A DNA stretch of 64,000 nt from Sphaerosporella brunnea. Taxonomy: Eukaryota; Ascomycota; Pezizomycetes; Pezizales; Pyronemataceae. The stretch spans positions 62,001 to 126,000 of the forward strand of contig VXIS01000018.1 of NCBI GenBank assembly GCA_008704415.1, given 5' to 3'. Below are positions 20,879 to 32,899 of the stretch, piece after piece; positions within the stretch are counted from its first letter, which is position 1; the number at the start of each line of letters is the position of its first letter. The position numbers and the translations under genes were made by a program. The notes under the pieces are model-generated. The model did no database searches and was not told the origin of the DNA. It saw only the letters and a list, made by a program, of their open reading frames with translations.

Positions 20879-21502
20879 CTCCGTGACAGGGACGAATGGT
20901 TGGCCAAGCACTGCGCCACTAAGAACTACTACCGGCGGCGAAAGAGGCCCAACGTCGTCGCGGCCAAAACGAAGAAGTCACTGGCATCTCGCTTCTATCA
21001 GCTCCGCACACCGGCAAATCGCCCACAGGCACATACCGCCGGACGGACGACAAGTGCTGGTGGCGGCGCCGTCCAGACACGAGACCACCTCTTCAAGTTT
21101 TTGCAAAAGGTGGAAAAAACGAGCAGAGGGTGCTTTGGGAAAGGGTATCGGAGGATACAAAAAGGGGAGGGCGGAAGCGGTGGCCAGCTACGGCGACCTC
21201 CTCCGCTCTGCTCGCCGATGACAGGTGCACGGTGGCCGTTATGGATTTCCTAAGTACTACCAAGGTTGGGGCACGGCCTGACAGAGGCATCCTGTGTTGA
21301 GACCTCTTTGCTTATGGCATATCACACGTTTCCTTGGTGCGATTATATTACATGGTGCGATTTCCTTGGCCTTTCCCTTAGAAGGGCCGCAGGCCTCAGT
21401 AGTCGGCTCTGCCGAAGCATAGTCTCTTCTTTCTACATATGTCATGGCCGCAAGCGGCCGAATACAATATGATTAAAACAAAAAAAAACAAAAAAAAACA
21501 AA
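20879..21502 (+). mobile_element. Tad-type LINE, 5'-truncated copy 2 with 17-bp target duplication
   Basis: The insert is flanked by a perfect 17-bp direct repeat, CCAGAGCGTTTCCTGCA, at 20862-20878 and 21503-21519. Inside, pieces read EWLAKHCATKNYY, KSLASRFYQLRT and VQTRDHLFKF, the same ORF2 tail as copy 1, then CAAGGTTGGGGC, the shared 3' UTR word TTTCCTTGGTGCGA, the end signature CATGGCCGCAAGCGGCCGAA and a (CAAAAAAAA)n tail. Direct repeats, 5' truncation and the tail together are diagnostic of target-primed LINE integration. The reading frame is broken. The target lies in repeat R2. Confidence 0.88.
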
Positions 21503-21650
21503 CCAGAGCGTTTCCTGCATTGTATGGTCAGCGACAAGGCGACGACGAGACGGGAAGGAACCTCGTGCACAGACTCTACTTTTCTCGAGTGCTGTTGAGA
21601 CGTGGACATGACACAGTTTTGAACATTACAGTAAATGTTGATAGTTCCGT
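21503..21650 (-). repeat. Dispersed repeat R2, copy 2 (inverted)
   Basis: Reverse-complement partner of 18486-18615. The LINE above inserted at its edge and duplicated 17 bp of it. Confidence 0.8.
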
Positions 21651-21879
21651 GGGGGAACTTTGTGTAACTGTCCCTGTTCAACAAATCCGCGAATCAACGA
21701 AGGGTCCTGCCTTGCCTCACGCCCAGCCTAAATACCAAGCCTTTGATCGCTCTGCAGCCGTTTACCAGGTTGAAAGCAATGACGTCTGTCACATCCTCCG
21801 TCCGGCCCAGTCATATCTGCCCTGCCTTCTCCACCCTCACTCTGAAGTTAAGTAGTTACTGCTTCCCCACCCTCTAGCC

Positions 21880-22539
21880 TTGATGTCGATCGCAAAACCA
21901 CTCTCGTGGCTCCGCCGTGGTTGTTCGTCCTCGCTATCATCCTCCGATTCGTCTTCAACCCCACAAAAGACGACATACACCCTGCCTCCGACCACAACCT
22001 CGCCTCCAGACACGCTCTTGTCCTGCACAACCTCCAGTTTCCTGCCGAGCTACCACATCCCGTCCACGCTCGCCACGACGCTGATGACGCTTACGATCTC
22101 CGCGGCCACGCCGACGAATGCCTCCTCGCTTCCGCGGTACCGCGAAGCCTTCAAGCTGAGCCGGCTGCCGTTCGTCGGCTTCCAGCACGTTTCGGCGCGC
22201 ACGCGGGCGCAGATCCGCGTCTCCGGCACCAGCAAGAAGAAAGCAAACGTGTATCTGCTGACGCCGTTGCGCGGCTTCCGGAGCGGTGAAGACCGGCCAG
22301 CGCTCAAGCTCAAGAAGGCGTCCATCGAGGATGCGGCGACGGGGAAAGTTCTGGCGAGGTGCTTTTCCTACAAGACCGGCGATGACGGGGAGATGAGGGC
22401 GCTGGAGCTTACGGGCGGGCTGGGCGATAATGCCAGGCTGCGCGAGCTGCTGATCGGGGTGTGGATCTGTCAGGTCTGGAACGATAACTTGGAGACTAAA
22501 GCGTGGCTTGTTGGGGGGAAGTCGCTGGGGACATTTTAG
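21880..22539 (+). CDS. Hypothetical protein, fungal
   Basis: Single-exon frame of 219 aa (or 218 from the second ATG). A Ser/Thr/Pro-rich, probably disordered N-terminus (about 1-85) precedes a structured-looking part: YREAFKLSRLPFVGFQHVSA, VSGTSKKKANVYLLTPLRGF, ASIEDAATGKVLARCFSYKT, GLGDNARLRELLIGVWICQV. The alternation of hydrophobic and charged residues and absence of stops suggest a real domain. I do not recognise a family and see no signal peptide or membrane helix. The start is uncertain. Confidence 0.6.
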   Translation: MMSIAKPLSWLRRGCSSSLSSSDSSSTPQKTTYTLPPTTTSPPDTLLSCTTSSFLPSYHIPSTLATTLMTLTISAATPTNASSLPRYREAFKLSRLPFVGFQHVSARTRAQIRVSGTSKKKANVYLLTPLRGFRSGEDRPALKLKKASIEDAATGKVLARCFSYKTGDDGEMRALELTGGLGDNARLRELLIGVWICQVWNDNLETKAWLVGGKSLGTF

Positions 22540-24073
22540 GTTTGATTGTTGGTCGATCGTTCCTTTTTTTTTTTTTTTTAGGTGCAACTCAGGAATATAA
22601 TGAATAATGGCATAACTTTAACCAATATACAATCCGATATTGAGTGGTTCTTTCTCCCGTATATTTCTGTCCTTCTCTTTCTCCTTGGTATCGCCTGGAT
22701 CGTAATCGCTTTCCGTGCCATTTAGCACGGAAAACGAACGCTTTTTTCTTCTATCTGATGGATTTGGCGGCGGTAGGTTCCTGTCATCCCCGCAAAGCAG
22801 TGGGGTCGGCGGTGGACGTTTTCAGAATACCACTGGCTGTAAAGACCCACGCCAGGTTGCCTTCATAAATATAGATCTGAAAGTCCATTTTTTCACACTT
22901 GGAGCGGTATTGCGGCGACGCGAGCTAGGTCTGAATACATAGTTAGGTGATGTTTACCCTCACAAGAATGTCGAATATTCTGCGAAATCGTAACGTACGA
23001 CTGGTGCCCGCGGTAAGCACATTCTGTCTCTCAACCGTCAATGTGCAGGTGTTGACACTGACAGGTGCATCGCGCTTATCAAGTGACGTTAAACGGGGTT
23101 GCCGCGTGGAAGCAGCCGATCGACGACGTGCAGGCGACACATCCTTGCGAAAGCCGAAACATGTAAAAAGCGGCGTGGAGACATCTCATCCATCTCGAAT
23201 CGACAGAACCGCCGAGGCTGCACGCACCGGATGATCGCCGCTGCAAGCCCATCCTCTCTCGCTCGGACACCGCGCTCAGCCACACGGGCTTTGCGGCCAT
23301 CCTCGATTGAAAGGGGAATTGTATAAAGTACCCCTGCTGGTTACTTGACTTACTTTCTCTGGCCAGTTTCCAAGAGGCCTCGACTATTTCCAACCGGACT
23401 AAATCGATTGCTCTAAACCCCGGTGGTGTCATATGTATGTTGCCAAACGCCACGATCGCTAGTGTATATCATGTTTACTGATAGATGTTTCGGGGAGAGC
23501 ATCGAAGTAGTGAGTCCTACCGGAGCAACGCTGCTGGTTTGGGCTACGAAGGCGGCCGAGACCTTCCATCCACCTCCAAACCCGGCGGCCGCTTCGTCCG
23601 GGAGATTACGCTCGGCCACAAAGAAAACGTCCAGACCTGCAAAACGATTGCTTTTGTGTTACAAAACATGGCTTTTGCATGACGATAGCGAACTCGAATA
23701 TTCTACTGGCACCTGGTGCAGTTGCTGGCTGCAAGCCATTCGGTTGCAGGTTGAACGGAGGCTAACAGTGGACTCTAGCGAGGGGTAGTCTGTTTCCCCC
23801 CCGGGCACAAGCAGTCCAGGCTTTAAATACATGGGATGTATCTTGCTTGCTATGTAGGTTTATCGACACGTTTGCTGGGGGTATGATTGACATTATGACC
23901 CACAACACATGACATACTGACACAACCGACAGCGCGATATGTTAATTTGAATTCGTCCTTCACTATCCTTCAATCTTCAGGCCCTTCATGTGCTGGGAAA
24001 ACGGTCATTCAAACACCGGCGATTTTTCATCTTCATAAGTTTCAACAACAAAAAAAATCCAGACTTCAACTCC
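22540..24073. other. Intergenic, no gene recognised
   Basis: Presumably the 3' flank of the hypothetical gene and the promoter of the rhodopsin-like gene at 24074. Frames of up to about 120 codons have no recognisable content. Confidence 0.4.
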
Positions 24074-25416
24074 ATGTCCGACATCGTTTGGTCAGGTACA
24101 CAGGAGGGGCAGCAACGGGAAGCTCTCGATCATGCCGCGCTTATCACTCTCTGGGCTTGCACATTCGTCGCGTTGGCATTGATCCTGACGCGGATAATAT
24201 GGCGGTTCCGGCGGCGTGAAGATTTCCCTGCCGAAGACATCTGGATGGTATCCTCAATACTTCCGCTCCTTCTCCGACTCGCATTCATTCATATTTCCTT
24301 ATACCTTTTGACAACATACTTCGATCGAAAGAAATACTTGGAACAGTTTATGACGGGCGATGAGATTTGGGATAGGGCTTTGGGCAGCCGGATGATTCTT
24401 CCTGGCAGGTTGTGCTATGCGGCCTTCCTATGGACGATGAAAGTCGTCATCTTGCTGTGGTTCGAGAAGGTGACCGGAAATGTGTGGCCGTATGGGCTCA
24501 TCATCAAGGGATCATACGTCTTCGTCGGGGTAACCTTTGTGGGCGTCGTTCTTGCAACATTGCTGGAATGTCGTCCTATCAACCTTTACTGGCAGGTGTT
24601 CCCGGACCCCGGGAACTGCGTTATGGCCAGAGGCCAGCTCCTCACAATGGGAGCGATGAACATGTATGTTCCTTCCCATTTTTTTTTTTTTCTGGAGTCT
24701 CCCCCATGATCACTGCTAACTCTACAATTCGAAGCGCAACCGACATCTGCCTGATGATAATCCCGCTGCCACTGGTGCTCGGGGCAAAGCTGCCCACGCT
24801 CCGGAAACTGCAGCTGCTGTTCTTGTTCTCCGTCAGTCTCTTTATCATCTGCATCACGGTCGTGCGAATGCCCGTCATCATCGGCAACCGCGCCATGCAG
24901 AGAACTCGAAGCCTGTGGGCATCGATCGGTACCTCCCGTAATCCTCTTGGTATCTATATCCGTCTGACAGCAGGGCGCAGAGGTCATGGTCGCCTGCTTG
25001 GTCGCCAACGCGCCAGTCCTGAATTCTTTCTTCCACTCCGCAAAGCAACACCACACGCGGCAGCAGTACGATCAGCAGAGAGGTTCCAGCGACGCATATG
25101 TTTCGACCGTATCGCAAAGGCGCCGGGGGGCTCAGATGCCGGTCACTGGCCAGGACAGCTTTGGGAGCCTCACAAGGAATGACGGGTTTGACAGTCTCTC
25201 TACAAAGGTGCGTCCTCTACTTTTTTTTTTTTTCAACCTATCAAAGAAGCGACGACTGATGGTGTCTGGCAACAGACTGGAGCGGCATTGGTTCAAATCC
25301 TTGATGCCGAACAGGCAGTTTGGAGGGATTCGGCAAGGAATGACAGAGCGTTGGCAGGAGAGGCCGCTGCGGTTGGTAAGGGGAGAGACAAAAGCATCGA
25401 GCTTAAGGTTGTGTGA
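24074..25416 (+). CDS. Fungal rhodopsin-like integral membrane protein
   Basis: I splice four exons: 24074-24663, 24735-24928, 24981-25207 and 25276-25416 (383 aa), all GT/AG and in frame. Features: ALITLWACTFVALALILTRI (first helix), EDIWMVSSILPLLLRLAFIH, LPGRLCYAAFLWTMKVVILL, YVFVGVTFVGVVLATLLECR, NIATDICLMIIPLPLVLGAK after intron 1, LQLLFLFSVSLFIICITVVR, and WASIEVMVACLVANAPVLNS formed across intron 2. The cytosolic tail contains SQRRRGAQMP and ends DKSIELKVV. Length and order fit the fungal rhodopsin-domain family, and seven helices are expected. The start at MSDIVW was chosen over an upstream ATG because upstream residues are basic and do not resemble the family. Role unknown. Confidence 0.88.
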
Positions 25417-27111
25417 ATACGGGTAGTTGCTGTTTGCGATGTGTACGATATAAATCGATGACCCTATACAACAACTCTGCAAACAATGCATCTCATGCTG
25501 AATCAGCCGCCTTCGGAAGGTAAGGGTCAACAACCACCAGGACCGTGATGGGCCCCTACATCGAGTTCCTCATTATCCGCAATGTTCGCAAAGATCTCGA
25601 CCACATTGTCGTACTTTTCGCTCTGCAGGGGAACTTGTTGTCAACAGAGGCATTAGTTCCCATGATAGCGGCGCTCCTAGATCCAAATGACAGCATGGCT
25701 CCGAACTGCACCACACCCTACGGCGACGGAAACTTGATCTTGTGGAGCCTTCAAGTGACTGTTGAGGTCTACGAGGTACGACCTCACGTTTCTAGGCTCG
25801 GTGATTGCCGATAACCTGACCCCGGTGGTTGGAGGACAAAGGCTCGACTTATGTGACCAAGCACGTTCATTCTCCTGGCTTCGAGACCAGGAAGACTCGG
25901 CAGTCAAAGGGACGGATCAACGCTGCATAAAAAGCTGAACAACAGCTTCGATGATTTGACAAAGAAGGAACGTCAGCAGCTATAGGGAAAAAAAAGAAGC
26001 CTAGCAAGGGTAAAAAAGAGCAGAAACGGATCAAGCAGAAAGGAGTGTGAGATGAAAGGGTGGAGAACCAGGAAAAAAAAGAAGGGGGGGGGGGGGAGGT
26101 GCTGAAAGGTTTATGGAACGGAAATGTACTACTCCGTTGTAGACTGATTAATTCGAAGGGTGGCTATTTTCGCCGCCGTGCACCCGTGCTAAATAAAACC
26201 GCATTTGAAAAGATAATGCCTCGCTGCTTACTCTCGAGTAAAGAACAGCTGATCTTATTAACCACGTTTATGTGAGAACTATAATGGCGGTCACCAACGT
26301 CTGTCAGGCGCTACCTACCCCGTAGAGAGGGACTCAGGCAGTCGCTCTAGGCACGCTTCAAGAATGGGAGAGCGCGATGGCTCCCAGACCTGCGATGCAG
26401 TTGTCGGGAACCAACCACTTTGATAGAAAACCAGAGCCGAGTGGCGAGAACAAAGGGGTTTGCAGGATGAGAACCGAACTGCAGCGAGGAAGCCGCCAGT
26501 CAAACTCCACGCCATGCCCGCGATATGAAACCGTAATGGTCGTTGCTGTATGATAAGGCCGACTGTGAGAGCTTGAGGTTGTATGCACGAATAAGTGACA
26601 TCTCCGCTCATTGCCTCTGCCAACCTCATCCTCTATCTCAACAAGCTACAGTTTCGCGTTTCCTTGAAACAGCGAGGCCGTTCATATTGGTTCGCCTTTT
26701 GTCATCGGTCACCCTCCTAACTCCCTACCCCCCTGGGTTCAATCCGAGTGCGTCACAGTGTATCACCCAGATGCCTTTTGCTCTTTACAACTTATAATTA
26801 TCTTGGTGCAATTCACAGCCGGCCCAATTATCAATCAAGCCTCTCGTACTGTCAGTTCAGTAGGTTTAGGTGCGCGCGTAGGTAAGTTTTTCCATGGGAG
26901 CTGCAGCTCCCGTATAACCTCGCACATTTTGGCAAGTGTGAATCCGATCGATACATGGCAGCACAAGCAACTTCTAGTCCTCCTTCCTTCCTCTTCAACC
27001 CCCGTTCTCCGCTGCGGCGCAGTACCCATCGCAACAATGGCGTCCTGAGCGCGGTTTGGCGAGGACGTTGCCGTTGTTCCCTGCGACGTTAAACCATCAC
27101 CGAGGTACCGG
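25417..27111. other. Intergenic, no gene recognised
   Basis: Contains a G run near 26084-26097. Several short frames have no recognisable content. Confidence 0.4.
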
Positions 27112-27333
27112 TATGGTGCAGGCAGCTATAAACCTGGTCGTCGGAGATGGACGACCACAATCAATGCCGGTATCCCCGCGTCCGAACTCAGAGCAAAACA
27201 AACGTTAAGCACCTAAGGCAGATGCGCTCTACAACCCAACGTTTTCAATTCGACTGTTTCTGCACTTGCGTGCTGCTTATTTTCCGACGAAAATATCCGT
27301 GCGACGACCAGGTTTATAGCTGCCTGCACCATA
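27112..27333. mobile_element. TA-flanked MITE-like inverted repeat element
   Basis: Ends are inverted copies of TATGGTGCAGGCAGCTATAA continuing ACCTGGTCGTCG (about 32 bp without mismatch), at 27112-27143 and 27302-27333. TA flanks both ends, as for Tc1/mariner-type elements. The 222-bp unit has no coding capacity. Confidence 0.75.
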
Positions 27334-27920
27334 TCCTCTCTGAGGACGTGTGGGTGGCTGTTGACCATGCGCGAGGCCCCCGTGCTGCATAGGTGGAGAC
27401 ATTGCTATTCCTTTCACCCTATTTCACTTCTCTCGTCGCTTTCTTCTCGGTGTGCTGTTCGCCGCCTGGTCGTCGTCGTTGGACACCAGCCATCCCGTTG
27501 ATTTGTCCCAACAGCGATGAACTTTTTTCTTTGGGGGGAGCGGTGGCATAATGAGCTAGCACACGCTGTGCCCTCCATGCCCTCCCAAAAAAGACACTAG
27601 ACATCAAAAAACCCTTTGGCCTACGGGTGCGGAGTTTTCCATGACATTTTACAAGGCCGTGAGTTCAATTCCCCGGTTTCTCAGCGGGTGTCCGTGGAGT
27701 TTTTGCCACTCCGACTGAGTACCACCACCTCACCTTTTCCATGGAAATTCAAATAGGTTATTGGTCAATTGTTGCGCGGTGATATTTTTGATCTTTGCAA
27801 GTGATCGTTGCACGGAAAGGTAGGATTTGTCGGATCAATTGAAAATAACGAAGATAGAGAGAGAGTGTGTGTGGTTACAAGTGCCCCCGCGGCTTTTAGC
27901 CACTATATCCAGAGCTTCAG
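27334..27920. other. Intergenic, 3' flank of the alcohol oxidase
   Basis: A stretch GTGAGTTCAATTCCCCGG near 27659-27677 looks faintly like a tRNA T-arm but no tRNA fold could be built around it. No gene. Confidence 0.4.
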
Positions 27921-30256
27921 CTACAACATATCCTCCAAAATCCTCTCCGCAATCCAATCCGCCATGGCCATAGTAGTAATCATGGGATTGACGCCGGTCG
28001 GAGAAGGCAGCACACTCGCATCAGCGATATGCAGCGCCTCCACACCCCAAACGGCGCCTTTGCAATCCACAACCGAGTTCTGCGGGCCGGCACCCATCGC
28101 ACAAGTCCCCATGGGATGGGCAGACGCATACGAGCTCTGCAGCCCGATACTTCTCAGCTCGGCGACATAAGCCTTGAACCTCGGATCGGCCGTGCCGCCT
28201 CCATTCTGCGGGGTCTGCTTGTCGACTCGGTAGCTTCTCCACCCCCGGACAGGAGGCACGATCTCGTCGACGCCGCTTGCGACCATGAGCTCGGCGCAGC
28301 CGATCAGCGACTCTATCATGCTTTGCCGATCGAATGGCTGGAGGTTGTACGTGAGTCTTGGGACGGCGGCTGTTGCGTCCCAGTTCACGGTGCCGGAGGA
28401 GTCGCGGTCGCGGCCTATCGCGATCAGCGTGGTGGACTGCGGGAATGAGAGCGCGTGAGCGCGCCAGGCTGCGGCGGATTCCCAGGGCATAAAGCCCCAT
28501 GCGAACCCGGGGTGGAGCGTCACTGCCATGATTTTGGCGCCGTAGCCTTTGCCGTCGAGGTTGTCGAAGTCGGTGACGAGGGCGGTCATGATACCGCCTT
28601 CCCAGGGCTGGAATCATCCCCCCGAATGTAAGTCAAGTGACGAGGGTGGAGAGAGAGCTGGGGTTCTACCTTGATTTCGGTGTTGTCCCAAGTTCCGGTG
28701 AAGCCTATGACTGGATGGATCTTGAGATTCTTCCCTATGTTTGGGTTCTAATGGGAGTTTTAGCTGTACCCACAACCGCATCCCAGGAGTGCATCTCACC
28801 TTTACTCCCGACCTTTGCAGGATGCAGGGAGTGTGGATTGTTCCAGCGCTCAGCACCACCTGATATGGTCAGCGACCTGGAAAGCTCGCGCTCATACCCC
28901 ATCTCCTTACCTTCTTTGCCTTAATGATCAATTTTGTCTTCCCATCGACGATCGCTTCAACGCCTCTTGCCACCCCATTCTCGATCACAACCTTCTGGAC
29001 CGCGCAACTCTGAACAAACCTCGCGCCAGCGGTCTGTGCATCGTGGAGCCAGGTGATGGTCCCACCATGCTTTTCTCCAGAATTGCATCCGTGCAAGCAG
29101 TAGCCGCAATAATGTTCTTTCCCCCCCGCGTTTCTCGGAAGCGTGACAGCATTGTATCCAAGCTTTCGGGCACCATCGACAAGGACCTGGTTTGCAAAGT
29201 TATGTCGCACGTTTTCGGTCGAGACCCCCATACGCTCGCAGACGCGATTGAGGCATTGCTGGAAGGCATCGGTCTCGGCGAAGCCAAGGCCAAACTTTTC
29301 GGACCATTCCATTCTCACCTTTCTCGGTAGCTGTTGCCGAAGAACCGTCAGCCTCGTTTCGAAGTAAGCGAATGAGGCAGGGGAAAAAAAGGTACCTGCA
29401 ACGAAACCCCAAAGTTCACCGTTGATCCTCCGCCCCACGTGCTGGCGCTCACGATCGTCCCGAGCCCGTCTACCGTGGTGGTTCCACCACCATTCTCAAA
29501 CATCGTGGAGCTCGCCTCCACTTCCTTCTTCGGCAGCTCTTCCTGCGGGAAGAAGCATCCCTTGTCCAGCACCAAAACCTTGAGACCTCTGCCCGCCAGC
29601 TTCGCAGCAACGACCTGCCCGCCAGACCCGGAGCCGACGATTACTACATCCGTTTCCATCTCCACCTCCTCTGCCCCACCAAACGTCTCGAAGGTGAACT
29701 TGGGGAGGTTTCTCGCCGCCAGCTCCTGCGCGCCGAGCTTGCGGGGATCAACGCGGGGGTATCCCAGGGCTTCGAACAACTCGGGTGAGGTGCGCAGGTA
29801 CACAAACATCGTGATCGCCTTGAGGAAATCGAACAAGCCCTTGAAGACGCTCAAGTACGCGTTCTTCCAACCCTGCATGATCTGCTCCCTCTGTTCCCTC
29901 GACAGCTCTCGGAAGCGCACGGTGGTGCCACAGAAGATATAAGTGTAGAGCCCGCCATCCAGCGTATCCAGCAGGCTGCCGATGCGCTTCGTGTCTGGCG
30001 GCGCGACATGATGCGCGAAGTAGTAGGCGAGGTAGAGCGCGTAGTCAGGGTGTTGCGAGGCGGCAGTGGTGAGAAACGGCGAGATCTTGTTCCAGTCCGA
30101 GGAGCACAGGCGCGGGAGTCTTTCCTCCTTGATGCGCTCGATTTCGGCGGGAGAGAGCGCCGGGACCAGCGTATCTGCGATCGCGAGAAAGGTCGCGAAT
30201 TGGCTCTCCGTGAAGGGGTTCGTGAACTCTTTGGAAAGAAACGTCAGGGTCGCCAT
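27921..30256 (-). CDS. Long-chain-alcohol oxidase (GMC oxidoreductase)
   Basis: FAD enzyme predicted to oxidise long-chain fatty alcohols to aldehydes, giving hydrogen peroxide, in alkane/fatty-alcohol use. Five exons: 30256-29396, 29330-28911, 28859-28800, 28747-28670 and 28607-27921 (701 aa); every intron is GT/AG and each exon is a whole number of codons. Domains: N-terminal helical region with ESQFATFLAIADTLVPALSP typical of the family; FAD-binding VVIVGSGSGGQVVAAKLAGR (GxGxxG near 208-213); TWGGGSTVNFGVSLQ; cysteine-rich HYCGYCLHGCNSG; second GMC segment VVLSAGTIHTPCILQRSG; NIGKNLKIHPV; and C-terminal SAHPMGTCAMG (active-site His) with NPMITTMAMADWIAERI. Length matches fungal/plant long-chain-alcohol oxidases. 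It appears intact. Confidence 0.94.
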
Positions 30257-31656
30257 GGCTGCGATGAACGCGATGCGGAGCGACGTACCGGAAGAGGCAG
30301 CCTTTGCTGTCCTTATATAAAGCTGCTTCGAAAGCGTGTGTCACCTGAAAGTGCCGCAGCAGAGATGCTGAAGTGTCAGACATATGTGTCGTCTCGGATT
30401 GGGAAGAACCTTACCTTCGGCCGGATTTGGACTGAAGAGAGCCACAAGGTGGCGTCAACTGGGTGCGCCACAAAGGCTGCAGACAGCCCATCTCTATCAA
30501 GAACTCTTGCTCCAATATGCGCATGCGTGCACAGACCATCATCCAGCTCATCCGGGAATTCAGCCGGCCAATCGACACACCAGTAACCGAAGACGAGTGA
30601 TCGCTTTCCCCGGATCGATTCCCGGATCCCCGCAACTTGCAAGTACCAGGGTACACCGGCAAGTTGGGCACCCTTCCCGAAAAGGTATCGTGGGTTTCCA
30701 GCCACATTCGCCGCACAATGGCCAGCTGGCAGTGTTGTCTTCGCGTACACAACACAATACGCAACAATCGTGAGCCAGCACGAGGCAAGCGACGCTTGGA
30801 AACGGCTCGAGATGAGAGAATACAGATATCACTTTGCGTGAGCACGTTGTATGGGTGCCGAAATAGGTCGTAGGCTAAACATTGGGTGCATTCTCGTAAG
30901 CCTGAATCCATGTCATGGGAAAAAAACAGGAGACCCTTATTGCGCTGCATGAGGCATTTGGTTAACCCGAACAGGGGGGTGCGCAGTGTAAGTTCCCACT
31001 CTCTCGCTTCTGATGGGACGCTGATGAGAAATAGTTTATCCTTCTTGCTCACAGATTGAGATCGTGGAGGGCAGCGACGTTACCCCGCCCGGCGTCTTGT
31101 TCAATATTTATACCACCCCGCCGCCGACCAGTTATACGTGCGTTTTCCTACTGAGGGCTGGGTTGAGGGCGCTGATGGCTGACGGTCCGTTGCACCCCCC
31201 GGTGGTCCGGTTTGGTATGGTCAGAGAAAGACGAAGGTCAGCCCTTGGACTGCGGTCTGGATGATGGAATGGAGTTATGTCGATACGGTTGGAATCATCT
31301 TCATAGACCAAGATGCCTCTCAGCAATAGAGCTACCACGCTGAATGCAGAAGTGAAAGAACTTGTGGGCAATTCCTGCCATAGCACAAGTTCTGCCCGCT
31401 GGCCCAGTTGCAATCTTCCACAGCCGTAATGTAGCTTCAGTCTAACACTTCCGGCAGCACCGCTCAAACACAGTCTGAATAGAACAACCGCCATCTGCTC
31501 CAGATCGGCAGCAGCAGCAACCGCGGCCGAGCGTAGATTGACAGAATGCCACTTCCTCCTGTTCCTTCTCTTTCTCCTCCCCGTGGAAGATCTTCCGCCG
31601 TACAAACAAAGAAATTCCGTGTCGCAGGCGGTTATTGTCACTTCCCACGAATGGCC
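30257..31656. other. Intergenic, no gene recognised
   Basis: Promoter side of the alcohol oxidase, then the left flank of the MULE-like element. Frames of 120-210 codons here have no recognisable domains and overlap on both strands. Confidence 0.4.
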
Positions 31657-32899
31657 GGAAATCCTACGGACTATCCAACCCACCATCCAAACCTCGCGTA
31701 CTACCGCGCGCCTACGCGCCTCGCGGCGGCCTCAAGACTTTCACTCCACCCGGCAGCCGCGCTAGTGCGCTTGGCTCCGAGGAGTCAAATTTTGGCGGTT
31801 TCCTCTCTTTTCACCTTTACACTTGACAACACGCCGTGGCACCGCTCTACCTCTACTCGACCTTCCCTAATCGGGTATCCCACGTTTGCATCTCCGCTGC
31901 TTCCCCGTCATCCAGGTTGTCGGTCTCGCGGCGACCGCTGCCAACAGCCATGGTGACAGCTGCTACCGTGGCTGGCAAACGTGCCAACAACTGCGGGTCG
32001 ACCACGCTCAAATACGCATACCGAGAGTCTCATCCAGCGAGTTCTGAACGAGAGGTTTGGCGGACAATACACTCTGCGCGCGAATGGCGCGAGCTTCAGC
32101 ACCCCGGAAGCTGCGTTTGAAGTTGTTCAGCGGTTCGCTTTCTCGGCGGGCTTCGCTGTGGGTGACACGCAGAATGGACTATATCCACACGTCTATTCTT
32201 GTGCTGCTTACCTTTGTGAAGGCTAATGCTGAGGTCCCACGGTCAGCAATCGACCCTCGATGGTTCTAAGTGAAGACGACGCAGATATGAACTAAAGTCC
32301 CGACCCACTTGATGGTGCACCCCACTTGATAGTGGATTGATAAGATAAGAGATCATCTACGCGGCAATGCCAATCCGTCGAGTGAAATTCTTCCAGCCCA
32401 CCAATGATGACCTGCACGGAAAAAAAAAAAAAAACTATGAAGGAAAATTCACAAACACATTTCCGCGCTCTATGGCTGTGGCTCCGCACCGTTTTTACGC
32501 TTCTCACCCGCCTGACTCTTCGCTGCCAATTGTGCCCATTGTTTTCTTCCCGAGCTTTTCCAGAATCCAGAGGGTCAGTCGCGGTTGCCACAACAAGGAG
32601 CCGGACGTTCAAGCGGATTTTGGTGAGTCCAGGGCGGGAAGGCGGTACTCAGAGTATTGTGCAGAATCTCACTCGACGGGAATTGAGATTGCCGCGTAGA
32701 TTATCTCTTATCTTATCAATCCACTATCAAGTGGGGTGCACCATCAAGTGGGTCGGAACTTTAGTCTCTGATGGGTGTTAAGTGGTTTTTAGCCCGCCGC
32801 TCAAGCGCACGAACGCGGCTGCAGGGTTGAGTGACAGTCGTGAGGCCGCCGTAGGCGCGCGGTAGTACGCGAGTTTAGATAGATAGTCCGTAGGATTTC
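31657..32899 (+). mobile_element. MULE-like non-autonomous element with 9-bp target duplication
   Basis: The 1243-bp unit is flanked by CGAATGGCC at 31648-31656 and again at 32900-32908. Its ends are long imperfect inverted repeats of about 115 bp: GGAAATCCTACGGACTATC... on the left and the inverse on the right, both including CTCGCGTACTACCGCGCGCC. A 9-bp duplication (8 bp if the extra C is counted as element) with long terminal repeats fits Mutator-like elements. The 81-codon frame at 31981-32226 includes ASFSTPEAAFEVVQRFAFSA then GFAVGD, which resembles the N-terminal FAR1-type DNA-binding region of MULE transposases. A 471-bp MITE is inserted in its right half. Confidence 0.8.
32293..32763. 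mobile_element. TA-flanked MITE nested in the MULE-like element
   Basis: 471 bp including a TA at each end. Terminal inverted repeats of about 60 bp with one mismatch: TAAAGTCCCGACCCACTTGA, continuing through TGGTGCACCCCACTTGATAG to GATAAGATAAGAGAT, and the exact inverse at 32702-32763. Long, nearly perfect repeats suggest recent activity. There is no transposase, so mobility needed another element. Confidence 0.88.

Noticed and set aside
27655..27690. tRNA-like T-arm (GTTCAATTCC)
   Set aside because: No matching acceptor, D or anticodon arms could be built around it.
30411..31052. 213-codon minus-strand frame
   Set aside because: No domain, overlaps other frames of similar length, and composition is not distinct from the intergenic background.
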